This document shows, piece by piece, positions 1 to 7,771 of a stretch of DNA of 64,000 nucleotides. The DNA comes from Bacteroidales bacterium (GTDB taxonomy: Bacteria > Bacteroidota > Bacteroidia > Bacteroidales > JAFGXI01): the NCBI GenBank assembly GCA_016936665.1, contig JAFGXI010000002.1, positions 310,001 through 374,000 of the forward strand. Direction: 5' to 3'. The translations under genes and the position numbers were made by a program. Below the pieces are notes generated by a model, which worked only from the letters and a program-made list of their open reading frames with translations, did not search any database and was not told where the DNA came from. Numbering within the stretch: position 1 is the stretch's first letter; every line of letters begins with the position of its first letter.

Positions 1-74
1 TGTGCTAAATTAAACATTATCGTTCAATCCCTAAGTTTAACTTGTTAAAAATGCTTAATGTTACAATCGTTTAT

Positions 75-82
75 TACCTTTG
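75..82 (+). promoter_or_regulatory. Promoter -7 box for the flippase gene
   Basis: TACCTTTG matches the Bacteroidota -7 consensus TAnnTTTG. It ends 22 bases before the ATG at 105 and lies downstream of the possible TTG start at 42, so it argues for the shorter protein. No well-spaced -33 TTTG is visible. Confidence 0.45.
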
Positions 83-104
83 CTTGTTCAATAGCAATAT
101 AAAG

Positions 105-1586
105 ATGCAGAGGAAGTTTTTTACCAATCTTATCTTACTGATCTTCTTAAATTTACTCATAAAACCACTTTGGTTTTTTGGGATTGAGGTTGGTGTACAA
201 AATGCTGTAGGAGAAAGTACTTACGGTTTTTATTTTGTTGTGTTAAATTTAACATTGGTTCTAAACATTTTGTTGGACATTGGCATAACTAATTATAACA
301 ATAAGAACATTGCACAGCATCACTTCTTGCTTCAGAAACACCTCGGCAACATCATTGCAATAAGGCTAATTTTATTTATGCTTTATGCTATTGTTGTATA
401 CTCAATTGCTTTTATTCTACGATACGATGCTTTTAAAATTTATTTACTGAGTGTTTTAATTTTTAATCAGTTTTTATCTTCATTCATTCTTTATTTGCGA
501 TCGAATCTTTCTGGTTTACACTTGTTTAAGACTGACAGTTTAATATCGATACTGGATAAATCCTTGATGATTATTATTGTTGGTGTTTTACTATGGGGTA
601 ATTTAACTCATGAAGCTTTTAAAATAGAATGGTTTGTATATGCACAAACAATTGCTTATCTGATTACTTTTTTAATCACTCTCACTGCTGTTTTAAGAAA
701 ATCGGGTAAGATTAACGTAAAATTCGACTATACTTTTTTTATTGCGTTTTTTAAACAAAGCTACCCATATGCATTATTAATATTATTGATGGCTTTTTAT
801 AATCGTTTCGATTCGGTTCTAATTGATGCCATATTGCCAAATGGTAGCCATAGCGGAGTGATTGAGGCTCATACAGGTCATTTTCAAGCAGGTGTGTATG
901 CTCAGGCCTATCGAATATTAGACGTTGCATCTCAATTTGGATTTCTATTTGCCGCTCTATTGTTACCTATTTTTGCAAAAATGATTAAACTCAACGAGAA
1001 TATAAGTGACATGATTGTTCTCTCATTCACGTTAATCATTGTTCCCGCCATTATTATTTCTGTGAGTAGCTCTGTATTTTCTGAAGGTTTAATGCAACAA
1101 TTATATAATTCCGGAACAGAATATTCCGGACCTATCTTTTCCATTATTATTTTAGGTTTCATTGCTATTTCTTCTACCTATATTTTTGGTACTTTGCTCA
1201 CTGCCAATGGTAGTTTAAAGGCTTTAAATATAATGGCAATTGTCGGTATTGTAGTTAATTTAGTTATTAACATTACACTTATTCCTCATTTCGAAGCACT
1301 AGGAGCTGCATATTCAAGTATTGCAAGCCAAAGTATCACAGCCATTGCACAGGTTTTAATAGCTTATAAAATATTCCGGTTGCGAATAAACTACAAATTA
1401 ATTTTTAAACTTGTTGTTCTTGCTGTTGTCACATGGTTAACAGCTCACTATGCACAATTGTACATTAAAGAATTTTGGTTAGCATTTATTGGCACAATTG
1501 TATTTACTACAGCAATATCTATGGTGATTAAACTGCTTAATATCAAAGATTTATTTAGAATCGTTAGAGATAGTCAATTGGATTAA
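105..1586 (+). CDS. Polysaccharide/lipid flippase-like membrane protein (Wzx/MATE-type)
   Basis: Predicted inner-membrane transporter of about 493 residues with many hydrophobic segments throughout, in the arrangement of Wzx/MurJ/MATE exporters that flip lipid-linked saccharides. The family assignment rests on overall hydrophobic pattern and the N-terminus beginning MQRKFFTNLILLIFLN, which is typical of Bacteroidota flippase-like proteins. The reading frame is open from a TTG at 42, but the ATG at 105 starts directly before the first membrane segment and follows a -7 promoter box, so I prefer it. The gene stands alone, 34 bases before the sigma factor gene. Substrate cannot be told from sequence: O-antigen, capsule or another lipid-linked glycan are all possible. 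Confidence 0.8.
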   Translation: MQRKFFTNLILLIFLNLLIKPLWFFGIEVGVQNAVGESTYGFYFVVLNLTLVLNILLDIGITNYNNKNIAQHHFLLQKHLGNIIAIRLILFMLYAIVVYSIAFILRYDAFKIYLLSVLIFNQFLSSFILYLRSNLSGLHLFKTDSLISILDKSLMIIIVGVLLWGNLTHEAFKIEWFVYAQTIAYLITFLITLTAVLRKSGKINVKFDYTFFIAFFKQSYPYALLILLMAFYNRFDSVLIDAILPNGSHSGVIEAHTGHFQAGVYAQAYRILDVASQFGFLFAALLLPIFAKMIKLNENISDMIVLSFTLIIVPAIIISVSSSVFSEGLMQQLYNSGTEYSGPIFSIIILGFIAISSTYIFGTLLTANGSLKALNIMAIVGIVVNLVINITLIPHFEALGAAYSSIASQSITAIAQVLIAYKIFRLRINYKLIFKLVVLAVVTWLTAHYAQLYIKEFWLAFIGTIVFTTAISMVIKLLNIKDLFRIVRDSQLD

Positions 1587-1620
1587 TAAACCTTTGCTTT
1601 ATTTAAGCATCTAAAGGCCT

Positions 1621-2166
1621 GTGAATAACATCGAGCAAGATATTCTGCAATTAGTGAAATCGCCCTTAACCAAAGAAAAGGGATTTAATTTGTTGGTAAA
1701 AACATACCAAGAAAGGCTCTATTGGAACATCAGAAGGATTGTTATTTCACACGACGATGCCGATGACATTCTACAAAACACGTTTGTGAAAATATGGAGA
1801 GCTATTGATCGATTTCAATCAAATTCTTCGCTGTATACATGGTTATATAGAATTTCGGTTAACGAATCGCTTCAGCATTTAAAGCAACAAAAACGATCTA
1901 TCTTTTTACGAGAAGAAGCCACACAAAATATTTTACTTGAGCGACTAGAGTCTGATGTTTATTTCGATGGTAATGAGATTCAAAAGAAGTTACAAGAAGC
2001 AATAATTCGACTACCGGAAAAACAAAGAATGGTATTCAATTTAAAATATTATGACGAGCTTAAATACGAAGAAATTTCGGAAATTCTTGGCACTTCTGTA
2101 GGTGCCCTAAAAGCGTCATACCATATTGCCATTAAAAAACTTGAAGATTTTTTAACAAATAATTAA
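1621..2166 (+). CDS. ECF-type RNA polymerase sigma factor
   Basis: Sigma-70 family factor of 181 residues. The sigma-2 region covers about residues 20-90, including DDADDILQNTFVKIWRAI and the -10 recognition helix region around SSLYTWLYRISVNESL. The sigma-4 region covers about 120-178 and contains RLPEKQRMVFNLKYYDEL followed by a helix-turn-helix (YEEISEILGTSVGALKAS). There is no sigma-3 domain, which defines the extracytoplasmic-function group. The start is GTG at 1621, with AAAGG five bases upstream, one of the few Shine-Dalgarno-like sites in the window; no in-frame ATG exists before residue 140. It is followed by a one-TM protein and a Spy-like periplasmic protein, which together look like a sigma / anti-sigma / sensor module. 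Confidence 0.92.
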   Translation: MNNIEQDILQLVKSPLTKEKGFNLLVKTYQERLYWNIRRIVISHDDADDILQNTFVKIWRAIDRFQSNSSLYTWLYRISVNESLQHLKQQKRSIFLREEATQNILLERLESDVYFDGNEIQKKLQEAIIRLPEKQRMVFNLKYYDELKYEEISEILGTSVGALKASYHIAIKKLEDFLTNN

Positions 2167-2199
2167 ACCTTTGATTTAAAACAACATCTAAACAAAACC

Positions 2200-2616
2200 A
2201 TGACAATAAAAAACAAAAACGGCTTTAAAATTCCAGAAGGATATTTTGATACACTTTCAAACAAAGTGCAAGATAAAATCCTTTCAGAACAAAATACTAG
2301 TCACAGTATCTTTTATCGCCCTTCTTATTGGGTTGCAGCCAGTATTATTGCGATTGTTATTTCCGGTGTTGGTTACTTCCATTTTTTTGAAAATTCAAAA
2401 TCAAACTATAAGAATAATAATATAGTACTTTCTGATTTGGAGTATTACGATTTTAACATGGACGATTTGTACTATGCCTACAACGAGAATTCTATAACCG
2501 ACGAGTCGATAGAAGAGCTAGACGCCAAGTCTCTAGAAGAATACATTGTGGATGAAGTTAATATCAATGATATATTAATTTTTGAAGAACAAGATTATAA
2601 TAATAATCAACAATAA
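2200..2616 (+). CDS. Putative membrane anti-sigma factor (single TM)
   Basis: Protein of 138 residues with a short cytoplasmic N-terminus, one transmembrane helix at about residues 47-66 (WVAASIIAIVISGVGYFHFF) and an acidic periplasmic tail rich in Asp, Glu, Tyr and Asn. The N-terminal phrase IPEGYFDTL is a recurring feature of small membrane proteins encoded directly behind ECF sigma genes in Bacteroidota. The gene starts 33 bases after the sigma gene and is probably cotranscribed. A role as anti-sigma factor holding the sigma factor at the membrane is inferred from position and topology; no zinc-binding HxxxCxxC motif is present, so it is not a classical ZAS-type anti-sigma protein. Confidence 0.6.
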   Translation: MTIKNKNGFKIPEGYFDTLSNKVQDKILSEQNTSHSIFYRPSYWVAASIIAIVISGVGYFHFFENSKSNYKNNNIVLSDLEYYDFNMDDLYYAYNENSITDESIEELDAKSLEEYIVDEVNINDILIFEEQDYNNNQQ

Positions 2617-2661
2617 GCTTCAAGCTATATTAAAGTAAAAATGAATATTAAATTTTAGCAA

Positions 2662-3123
2662 ATGAAATCATATATTATTATTGGCATCTTAATAATGTTG
2701 TTTGTAAACAAGGGCATTGCACAGCCTCCGGAAGGTTGTTCGAAGCATCGCGAAATGATTAAGGCTGAACGAGTCGCTTTTATTACAGATGAGTTATCGC
2801 TTACAGTAGATGAAGCCCAGAAGTTTTGGCCAATTTATAACGATTATAATAAAAAAGTGGAAGCCTTGCGTGTGCAAAAACACGAAACTTTATACAAAAT
2901 CAACTCTTCCAGTTCGGATCTTAAAGAAGAAGATTATCAAGCTTTACTCGATAAATATATCTATTTTATTGATGAAGAAGTTAAGTTAGAAAAGAAGTAT
3001 CAGAAAGATCTTTCAAAGGTATTAAGTGCAAAAAAAATCTTCTTACTATACAAAGCCGAAAAAGCATTTAAACATAAACTAGTTAAAGAGCTTAGAGGCA
3101 GGCCAGCCTGTGTAAATCCATAA
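2662..3123 (+). CDS. Spy/CpxP-like periplasmic protein
   Basis: Secreted protein of 153 residues. A signal peptide covers residues 1-20 and ends before QPPEGCSKH. The mature part is helical and charged, with ERVAFITDELSLTVDEAQKF (an LTxxEA-type motif), FWPIYNDYNKK and a second helix pair near residues 95-140. This resembles Spy/CpxP/CnrX-type periplasmic LTXXQ-like proteins that act as chaperones or stress and metal sensors. It is the third gene behind an ECF sigma factor and a putative anti-sigma factor, the same layout as sigma-regulated envelope-stress modules, so a sensor role is plausible but inferred. A terminator follows at once. Confidence 0.6.
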   Translation: MKSYIIIGILIMLFVNKGIAQPPEGCSKHREMIKAERVAFITDELSLTVDEAQKFWPIYNDYNKKVEALRVQKHETLYKINSSSSDLKEEDYQALLDKYIYFIDEEVKLEKKYQKDLSKVLSAKKIFLLYKAEKAFKHKLVKELRGRPACVNP

Positions 3124-3138
3124 ACATATATACAACAA

Positions 3139-3176
3139 AAGAGGCTGACCCCAAAAGGCAGCTTCTTCTTTATTTT
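3139..3176 (+). terminator. Rho-independent terminator of the sigma/anti-sigma/Spy-like operon
   Basis: AAGAGGCTG (3139-3147) pairs with CAGCTTCTT (3159-3167) with one G-U pair; inner CC/GG pairs extend the stem. A T-rich tract (CTTTATTTT) follows. Confidence 0.7.
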
Positions 3177-3274
3177 CTAGGTTTTCTTAGCTTTTTCCAT
3201 AAAAAATAAACAGCAATCAAAAAATGAGCTATAACTACAGAAAGTATAATATATAGAATTGTTTTATAGTGCAT
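3170..3274 (-). CDS. Small single-TM membrane peptide (34 aa), hypothetical
   Basis: Read on the minus strand there is an open frame ATG to TAA encoding 34 residues: a short polar start (MHYKT), one hydrophobic helix of about 20 residues (ILYIILSVVIAHFLIAVYFL) and a strongly basic tail (WKKLRKPRK). It begins six bases behind the stop codon of the TPR-HTH regulator, so the two could share a transcript. Positive charges after the helix predict an outside-to-inside orientation of the C-terminus by the positive-inside rule. The 3' end overlaps the T-tract of the convergent terminator. I do not recognise a family; it is supported only by architecture and position, and could be a chance frame. Confidence 0.35.
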   Translation of the reverse strand: MHYKTILYIILSVVIAHFLIAVYFLWKKLRKPRK

Positions 3275-3280
3275 AACGTA

Positions 3281-4846
3281 TTATAAGTTCGTAAAGAAAT
3301 CTTCCAGTCTACCGGCGTCTGTCAAATTCAGTTTTTTAGCAAGCCTTTGGCGAGCTCTTTTAATTCCTTCGGTAGAAATACCCAAAACATCGGCAGACAT
3401 TTTAATTGTATAACCTAATTTAAATAATAAAGCTTGTCGCTTATCTCCCTCTGTCAGATTAGGAATTTTTGTCACTTTATCATAAAAATCAGCATATACT
3501 TCTTTAAATAAATCTTTATAATAAACCCAATCCTCGTCTTTAAGAATCTTCATATTACGAAGCTTTTCTCTTTTGTTTTCGAATTCTTCGCTATTGTTAT
3601 TTATCAGTTCAAGCTCCTTTTCAAAACATTCTATACGTTCATTGTTTTCTTGTATTAATTTGGTGAAATAAATAATATCATTTTTTGCTTTTTCGAGCTT
3701 TTTCTGTGTCTCTTGTCGATGTATATTCGCCTGATTCATTTTTAATTTTATAGCTCGACTACGTTTTACAAGGAGATATATTACAATAAGTGATAAGAAT
3801 ATTAAAGAAATAATTATTAAACTGGTCTTATAAGTATTCAGTTTATGTTCATTTTCCAAGTATTTTATCTGCTGGTTCGATTTTTCAATATCATATTGTG
3901 TTTGAAGATTGGCAATTTTATTTTCAATATCAACCCCTAATAAACTATCTTTTAAAGCGTCGAATTTATCTAAAATAACGTAAGCTTTTTGGTAGTCTCC
4001 CATTTGGTACATTAGTTTGCTATAAACATAATTGCAATCGTTGCTTAAGTGAGTAAATCCTAAAGAATCGGCTAATAATTGAGCTCTGTTAATAACTTCT
4101 CCCGATAAATTATAGTTTTTTTCATACATAAAAATCCAACCGAAATTCATGTAATTAAGAATAATACTATTATAATCTTGAATGCGATAGCATGTTCTAA
4201 GGCTTTTATTTAAAAATATTTTAGCCTTATCGTATTCTTTTTTATCCATTGCTATCGTACCTAAATTCATATTTGTGGCAGCGATATTCGATAATAAAAT
4301 TTGATTGGTATCATCAATTGACTCAAATATTTGGTTGGCTTTGTAAAAGCAATTATATGCACTATCGACAAGCCCTTCGTGAGTGTAAACCAAACCGATG
4401 TTTGATATTGCACTTGCTTTAATATTTAATGGTCCAAAATCTTTTGCTTTCCTAGAATATTGTTTTGAAAGCTCATTGTTTTTAAGATGATAATAAATAA
4501 TACCAAGATTTAAATAAACTTTTGATTTGACTAAACTATCCGAAACAGCATCGGCGTACTTCATAGCCTTAAGAGAAATAGCTAATGATGTATCCCATTG
4601 ATTCCCTGAAATATACCAGCTGGCTATTTCTGCATATGACATTCCTATTCCTGCGGTTTCATTTTTTGACTCATATAATTTAAGAGCTTTGTTTAGAAGT
4701 AGCAACGATTTTGCTTTATCGTTATCTCTGCATACATGCGACATTTCTATATAATAAGAAGCGGAGTCTGTTAATGCGCTAGAAAACAAAGCCTTATTAG
4801 TAAGGATTATAACGAACAGAATGAGTAAAAACAAGTAATGTCTCAT
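3281..4846 (-). CDS. Membrane TPR protein with C-terminal helix-turn-helix
   Basis: Protein of 521 residues. A signal peptide or membrane anchor (MRHYLFLLILFVIILTN) is followed by tetratricopeptide repeats over about residues 30-300 (for example LNLGIIYYHLKNNELSKQY), a transmembrane helix at about 342-361, a cytoplasmic coiled coil at 365-425 and a C-terminal LuxR/sigma-4-like helix-turn-helix near 460-510 (GYTIKMSADVLGISTEGIKR). The architecture is a recognised Bacteroidota type: periplasmic TPR sensor, one membrane pass, cytoplasmic DNA-binding domain. It has no kinase or receiver domain. The -7 box TATATTTG lies 26-33 bases upstream on the same strand. Ligand and target genes are unknown; the adjacent small-RNA candidate and small membrane peptide are possible partners by position only. 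Confidence 0.8.
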   Translation of the reverse strand: MRHYLFLLILFVIILTNKALFSSALTDSASYYIEMSHVCRDNDKAKSLLLLNKALKLYESKNETAGIGMSYAEIASWYISGNQWDTSLAISLKAMKYADAVSDSLVKSKVYLNLGIIYYHLKNNELSKQYSRKAKDFGPLNIKASAISNIGLVYTHEGLVDSAYNCFYKANQIFESIDDTNQILLSNIAATNMNLGTIAMDKKEYDKAKIFLNKSLRTCYRIQDYNSIILNYMNFGWIFMYEKNYNLSGEVINRAQLLADSLGFTHLSNDCNYVYSKLMYQMGDYQKAYVILDKFDALKDSLLGVDIENKIANLQTQYDIEKSNQQIKYLENEHKLNTYKTSLIIISLIFLSLIVIYLLVKRSRAIKLKMNQANIHRQETQKKLEKAKNDIIYFTKLIQENNERIECFEKELELINNNSEEFENKREKLRNMKILKDEDWVYYKDLFKEVYADFYDKVTKIPNLTEGDKRQALLFKLGYTIKMSADVLGISTEGIKRARQRLAKKLNLTDAGRLEDFFTNL

Positions 4847-4871
4847 GCTTTTTCTTTAAACAATTTGAAAA

Positions 4872-4879
4872 CAAATATA
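4872..4879 (-). promoter_or_regulatory. Promoter -7 box for the TPR-HTH gene
   Basis: On the minus strand TATATTTG fits TAnnTTTG exactly, 26 bases before the ATG. No convincing -33 element is present. Confidence 0.4.
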
Positions 4880-4982
4880 AAGATATTCTTGTTTACACTT
4901 AGATATCACATACTAAAAAACAAATTTTTGTATAGTGAAATCAACGTAAAAACTATTGTTACCGCTTTGTTACCAATAATTA

Positions 4983-5015
4983 TTTGGAGATTGATCGAAT
5001 CTGTAGCTACTTTTG
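4983..5015 (+). promoter_or_regulatory. Promoter in a gene-free stretch (small RNA candidate)
   Basis: TTTG (4983-4986), 21 bases, then TACTTTTG (5008-5015): both Bacteroidota promoter elements at an allowed distance. No credible protein start follows before two terminators, which points to a non-coding transcript starting near 5022. Confidence 0.45.
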
Positions 5016-5021
5016 AAACAA

Positions 5022-5128
5022 TAAAAGGAAACTGTTTTTTGAGAACACATTTTAAGGTTTGATTCTCGAAAAGGCTTTAAACACTATGAGAGTATAATGG
5101 AGGATTCTTTAAAGAGTCCCCCATTTTT
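5022..5128 (+). ncRNA. Candidate small RNA
   Basis: The 405-base gap between the TPR-HTH gene and the first AYVPP protein gene holds a promoter at 4983-5015, then about 105 bases without a convincing gene, then a terminator hairpin at 5096-5128 and a second terminator at 5164-5192. Within the predicted RNA a first hairpin can form between TTTTGAGAA (around 5037) and TTCTCGAAAA (around 5072) with one bulged G. Length would be about 105 bases, or about 170 if the second terminator is used. I do not recognise an RNA family. A 74-codon open frame crosses the region but looks non-coding. Confidence 0.35.
5096..5128 (+). terminator. Terminator-like hairpin, first of two
   Basis: AATGGAGGATTC (5096-5107) pairs with GAGTCCCCCATT (5114-5125) with one A-C mismatch and one G-U pair, around a short TTTAAA loop. 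The T-tract is short and runs into A residues. Confidence 0.5.
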
Positions 5129-5163
5129 AAAAAAGTCATCGTAAGTAAATTTAGTTTATAGTT

Positions 5164-5192
5164 GCAACCTCCACCTGGGGGTTGCTTTTTTT
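5164..5192 (+). terminator. Strong rho-independent terminator, second of two
   Basis: GCAACCTCC (5164-5172), loop ACCT, GGGGGTTGC (5177-5185), then seven T. Nine paired bases with one G-U. On the minus strand no T-tract follows, so it serves plus-strand transcription, yet no clear plus-strand gene precedes it. Confidence 0.8.
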
Positions 5193-5224
5193 ATGTATCA
5201 TAAGTATTGTATAGGTTTTTTTAT

Positions 5225-5232
5225 TAAATTTG
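5225..5232 (+). promoter_or_regulatory. Promoter -7 box for the AYVPP pair
   Basis: TAAATTTG matches TAnnTTTG, 20 bases before the ATG at 5252. A TTG at 5207-5209 is only 15 bases upstream, shorter than usual. Confidence 0.35.
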
Positions 5233-5251
5233 ATTTTATAATTAAATATTT

Positions 5252-5980
5252 ATGAAACCAAAAATTAAATTTATTTTACTTAGTCTTTTTTTAGCACAAA
5301 GCGCATTAATAAAAGCCTATGTTCCTCCTTTTATTAATATTACAAGCTTTGATTCTGTATTTGAAACTCATCTTAATTTTGGCTTTGGAACAGTTGGGGC
5401 AGAACAAAGTCTGAGTATTGCATTGTCTGATAATACACATGCTTTTTTTAACAGTACTTTTTCTATTGATAGCATGAATATTAAGGATGCAAAATATAGT
5501 CATAAATTTTTTAGTATAGGATACGGCTATCATATTCGTTCTGAGTATAGCTCATGGACAACAACAATTAATGGAGGCTATACTTATGGAGAATTTGGTG
5601 CTGCATATAATTCTACAGAAGAGTATTGGCATTCCGATGAGTTATTTGGTTACGATCATCCTTCTTACAATAATATCAGCTTTAGGGCTCACAGAATTTT
5701 CATTAATTTACACCAAGGTGTAACACTCAAGAATTTTGAAGCTTTTGTCGGAGCAAGTATTAGTGTAGGTGACTATAGAAGTTTTAATTATAACGATCCA
5801 ATAATTTTTAATTCAAGAATTGTTTTTGAACCGGATATAACCGTTAAAACAGGATTCGATAAAATGAAAGTTTTCATTCAATTAAAACATTCATTTAACA
5901 ACTTTCATTATACAGATTTTACTTTCCCTTTGGGAAATATATATGCTACTTTTGGTTTAGAAATCCAACTTATTAAATAA
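5252..5980 (+). CDS. Secreted hypothetical protein, AYVPP family copy 1
   Basis: Protein of 242 residues with a signal peptide (residues 1-22, cleavage after KA before YVPPFINI). The mature part alternates polar and aromatic/hydrophobic residues in short strands (for example FFSIGYGYHIRSEY, VFIQLKHSFNNF), which suggests a small outer-membrane beta-barrel or beta-sandwich. It is paralogous to the next gene: both share AYVPP directly after the signal, a GAEQ motif near residue 50, a strand with the pattern NSTFSIDSM / NSSFTIDTM, and a FEPDITVKTG / FEPGITLKAG phrase near the end. I do not recognise a named family. The two genes are five bases apart and surely cotranscribed. Confidence 0.7.
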   Translation: MKPKIKFILLSLFLAQSALIKAYVPPFINITSFDSVFETHLNFGFGTVGAEQSLSIALSDNTHAFFNSTFSIDSMNIKDAKYSHKFFSIGYGYHIRSEYSSWTTTINGGYTYGEFGAAYNSTEEYWHSDELFGYDHPSYNNISFRAHRIFINLHQGVTLKNFEAFVGASISVGDYRSFNYNDPIIFNSRIVFEPDITVKTGFDKMKVFIQLKHSFNNFHYTDFTFPLGNIYATFGLEIQLIK

Positions 5981-5985
5981 TACTT

Positions 5986-6690
5986 ATGAAACGAATTATC
6001 ATTTTATCAGTCATTTTTACTACACTTTCTAGTACTATAATGGCTTATGTGCCACCTATAATTAATTCTTCAATTTTATCGCAAAAAGGAGAGTTTCAGG
6101 GTGCTTTTACTTACGGATCATCAGGTGCTGAGCAATATTTAAGTTATGCTTTCGACGAAAGTTTGTCCGTACTTGTTAATAGCTCATTTACTATAGATAC
6201 CATGTACAATGGAAGTACTAAAAGAAAACATTTTTTCTTCGAAGGGGGCTTTAATTATGGAAAGCAAGCCGGAAGTTGGGTATTCACAATGGGCGGAATG
6301 TATGGCTATGGACAATATTATACGTTATTTTCCGGTTACGACGAATATAACTATAACTCATACCGTTTTTATGGTCTAATGGATTTTCATAAATTTTCGA
6401 TTCAAGGAGATATAGGAATAAAAAAATCTTTTTTCGAATTAGTATTCACCCACCGATTTGCCGTTGGTTACGCAAAGGTTGACAATCCCATGTATCCTAT
6501 TAATTCATCGACACAATCATATTTCGAACCCGGTATAACATTAAAAGCAGGACCCGGAAAAATTAAATTTTTTACACAAGCGAGATTAAGCTTACCCTTA
6601 AATGATAGGAATTACAACATGAACTATGGCGCGATTTCATTAGGTTTCATCGTACACTTGGGATATAAAGCAGATGAGAACAATTATTAA
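5986..6690 (+). CDS. Secreted hypothetical protein, AYVPP family copy 2
   Basis: Protein of 234 residues, paralogue of the preceding gene. Signal peptide residues 1-20 (MKRIIILSVIFTTLSSTIMA) followed by YVPPIINSS. Shared marks are GAEQ, SSFTIDTM and FEPGITLKAGPGKIKFF. The strand pattern and aromatic residues (for example GGMYGYGQYYTLFSGYDEYN) again suggest an outer-membrane barrel-like fold ending in a C-terminal strand (GFIVHLGYK). Divergence between the copies is large except at these motifs, so the duplication is old. Function unknown; two related barrels side by side could form a heteromeric complex, but that is speculation. Confidence 0.7.
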   Translation: MKRIIILSVIFTTLSSTIMAYVPPIINSSILSQKGEFQGAFTYGSSGAEQYLSYAFDESLSVLVNSSFTIDTMYNGSTKRKHFFFEGGFNYGKQAGSWVFTMGGMYGYGQYYTLFSGYDEYNYNSYRFYGLMDFHKFSIQGDIGIKKSFFELVFTHRFAVGYAKVDNPMYPINSSTQSYFEPGITLKAGPGKIKFFTQARLSLPLNDRNYNMNYGAISLGFIVHLGYKADENNY

Positions 6691-6709
6691 TGACTAAAAA
6701 AATTAACCT

Positions 6710-7762
6710 GTGAAAATTGACTGGAAATTAGTAAAAAAAATCTCTGAAACTCCAGGAGTGTCTGGCTTCGAAAGTGCTATTAGAAATCTCATTATAAAGG
6801 AAGTTTCTCCTTATTGCGATAGCATCAGAATCGACAATATGGGTAATGTAACAGCCTTCAGAAAAGGGAAATCGGATCAAAAACTACTTCTTGCAGCACA
6901 CATGGATGAAATCGGGTTTATTGTTAATTATATCGATGACGAAGGATTTCTACACTTTCTGCCCTTGGGAGGTTTCGACCCTAAAACACTTACTGCTCAG
7001 CGTGTAATTGTTCATGGTAAAAAGGATTTATTGGGCGTGATGGCCTCAAAGCCTATACACATCATGAGTCCGGAAGAACGAAAAAAATCAGTTGAGATTA
7101 AAGACTATTTTATCGATTTAGGTTTACCTAAAGATGAAGTTGCTAAATACGTAGAAGTAGGAACACCGGTAACAAGAGAAAGAAGCCTCGAAAAACTTGG
7201 TAACTGTATTAATGGAAAATCACTTGACAATAGAATATCGGTTTATACTTTGATAGAAACTTTAAAATTGATCAAAGACGAAGAACTACCCTTCGACTTA
7301 TATGCTTGTTTTACTGTTCAGGAAGAAGTTGGAATTCGTGGCGCACATAGCGTTAGCTTGGCAGTTGATCCTGACTTTAGCATTGCAATTGATACTACGA
7401 TTGCATACGATGTTCCCGGATCAATTCCTAGAGAGTCGGTTACAAAATTAGGTCATGGTGTAGCTATTAAAATAATGGATGCTTCTGCAATTTCAGATTA
7501 TCGAATGACTAAATACATGAAAGGCATTGCCAACAAAGAAGGCATTAAATGGCAACCAGAATTGCTTCCTGCTGGAGGCACAGACACTGCAATTATTCAA
7601 CGTTTAAATAAAAATGGTGCAATCGCAGGTGCAATATCTATTCCAACAAGACATATACACCAAGTTATCGAAAGTGTACATCAAGAAGATGTAAAAAATG
7701 CAATTAAATTGTTAAGTAAAATAATATTAAAAATAGATCAATTCGATTGGTCGCATCAATAA
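6710..7762 (+). CDS. M42 family metallopeptidase (glutamyl aminopeptidase-like)
   Basis: Cytosolic di-metal aminopeptidase of 350 residues, the usual family length. The metal ligands and catalytic residues are visible in order: the HxD motif in LLAAHMDEIGF, the bridging Asp in GKSLDNRIS, the catalytic Glu-Glu in CFTVQEEVGIRGA, the Asp in SIAIDTTIAYD and the last His in TRHIHQVIESVH. M42 enzymes form tetrahedral dodecamers that trim peptides to amino acids. The start is GTG at 6710, 20 bases after the preceding stop; no ATG fits better, because conserved sequence (WKLVKKISETPGVSGFES) follows directly. Nine bases separate it from the next gene. Confidence 0.92.
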   Translation: MKIDWKLVKKISETPGVSGFESAIRNLIIKEVSPYCDSIRIDNMGNVTAFRKGKSDQKLLLAAHMDEIGFIVNYIDDEGFLHFLPLGGFDPKTLTAQRVIVHGKKDLLGVMASKPIHIMSPEERKKSVEIKDYFIDLGLPKDEVAKYVEVGTPVTRERSLEKLGNCINGKSLDNRISVYTLIETLKLIKDEELPFDLYACFTVQEEVGIRGAHSVSLAVDPDFSIAIDTTIAYDVPGSIPRESVTKLGHGVAIKIMDASAISDYRMTKYMKGIANKEGIKWQPELLPAGGTDTAIIQRLNKNGAIAGAISIPTRHIHQVIESVHQEDVKNAIKLLSKIILKIDQFDWSHQ

Positions 7763-7771
7763 AAACTAACT

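Noticed and set aside
4838..5062. Open frame of 74 codons on the plus strand in the gap after the TPR-HTH gene
   Set aside because: It begins inside the 5' end of the divergent TPR-HTH gene, has random AT-rich composition and no recognisable motif, and the promoter at 4983-5015 lies inside it. A small RNA explains the region better.
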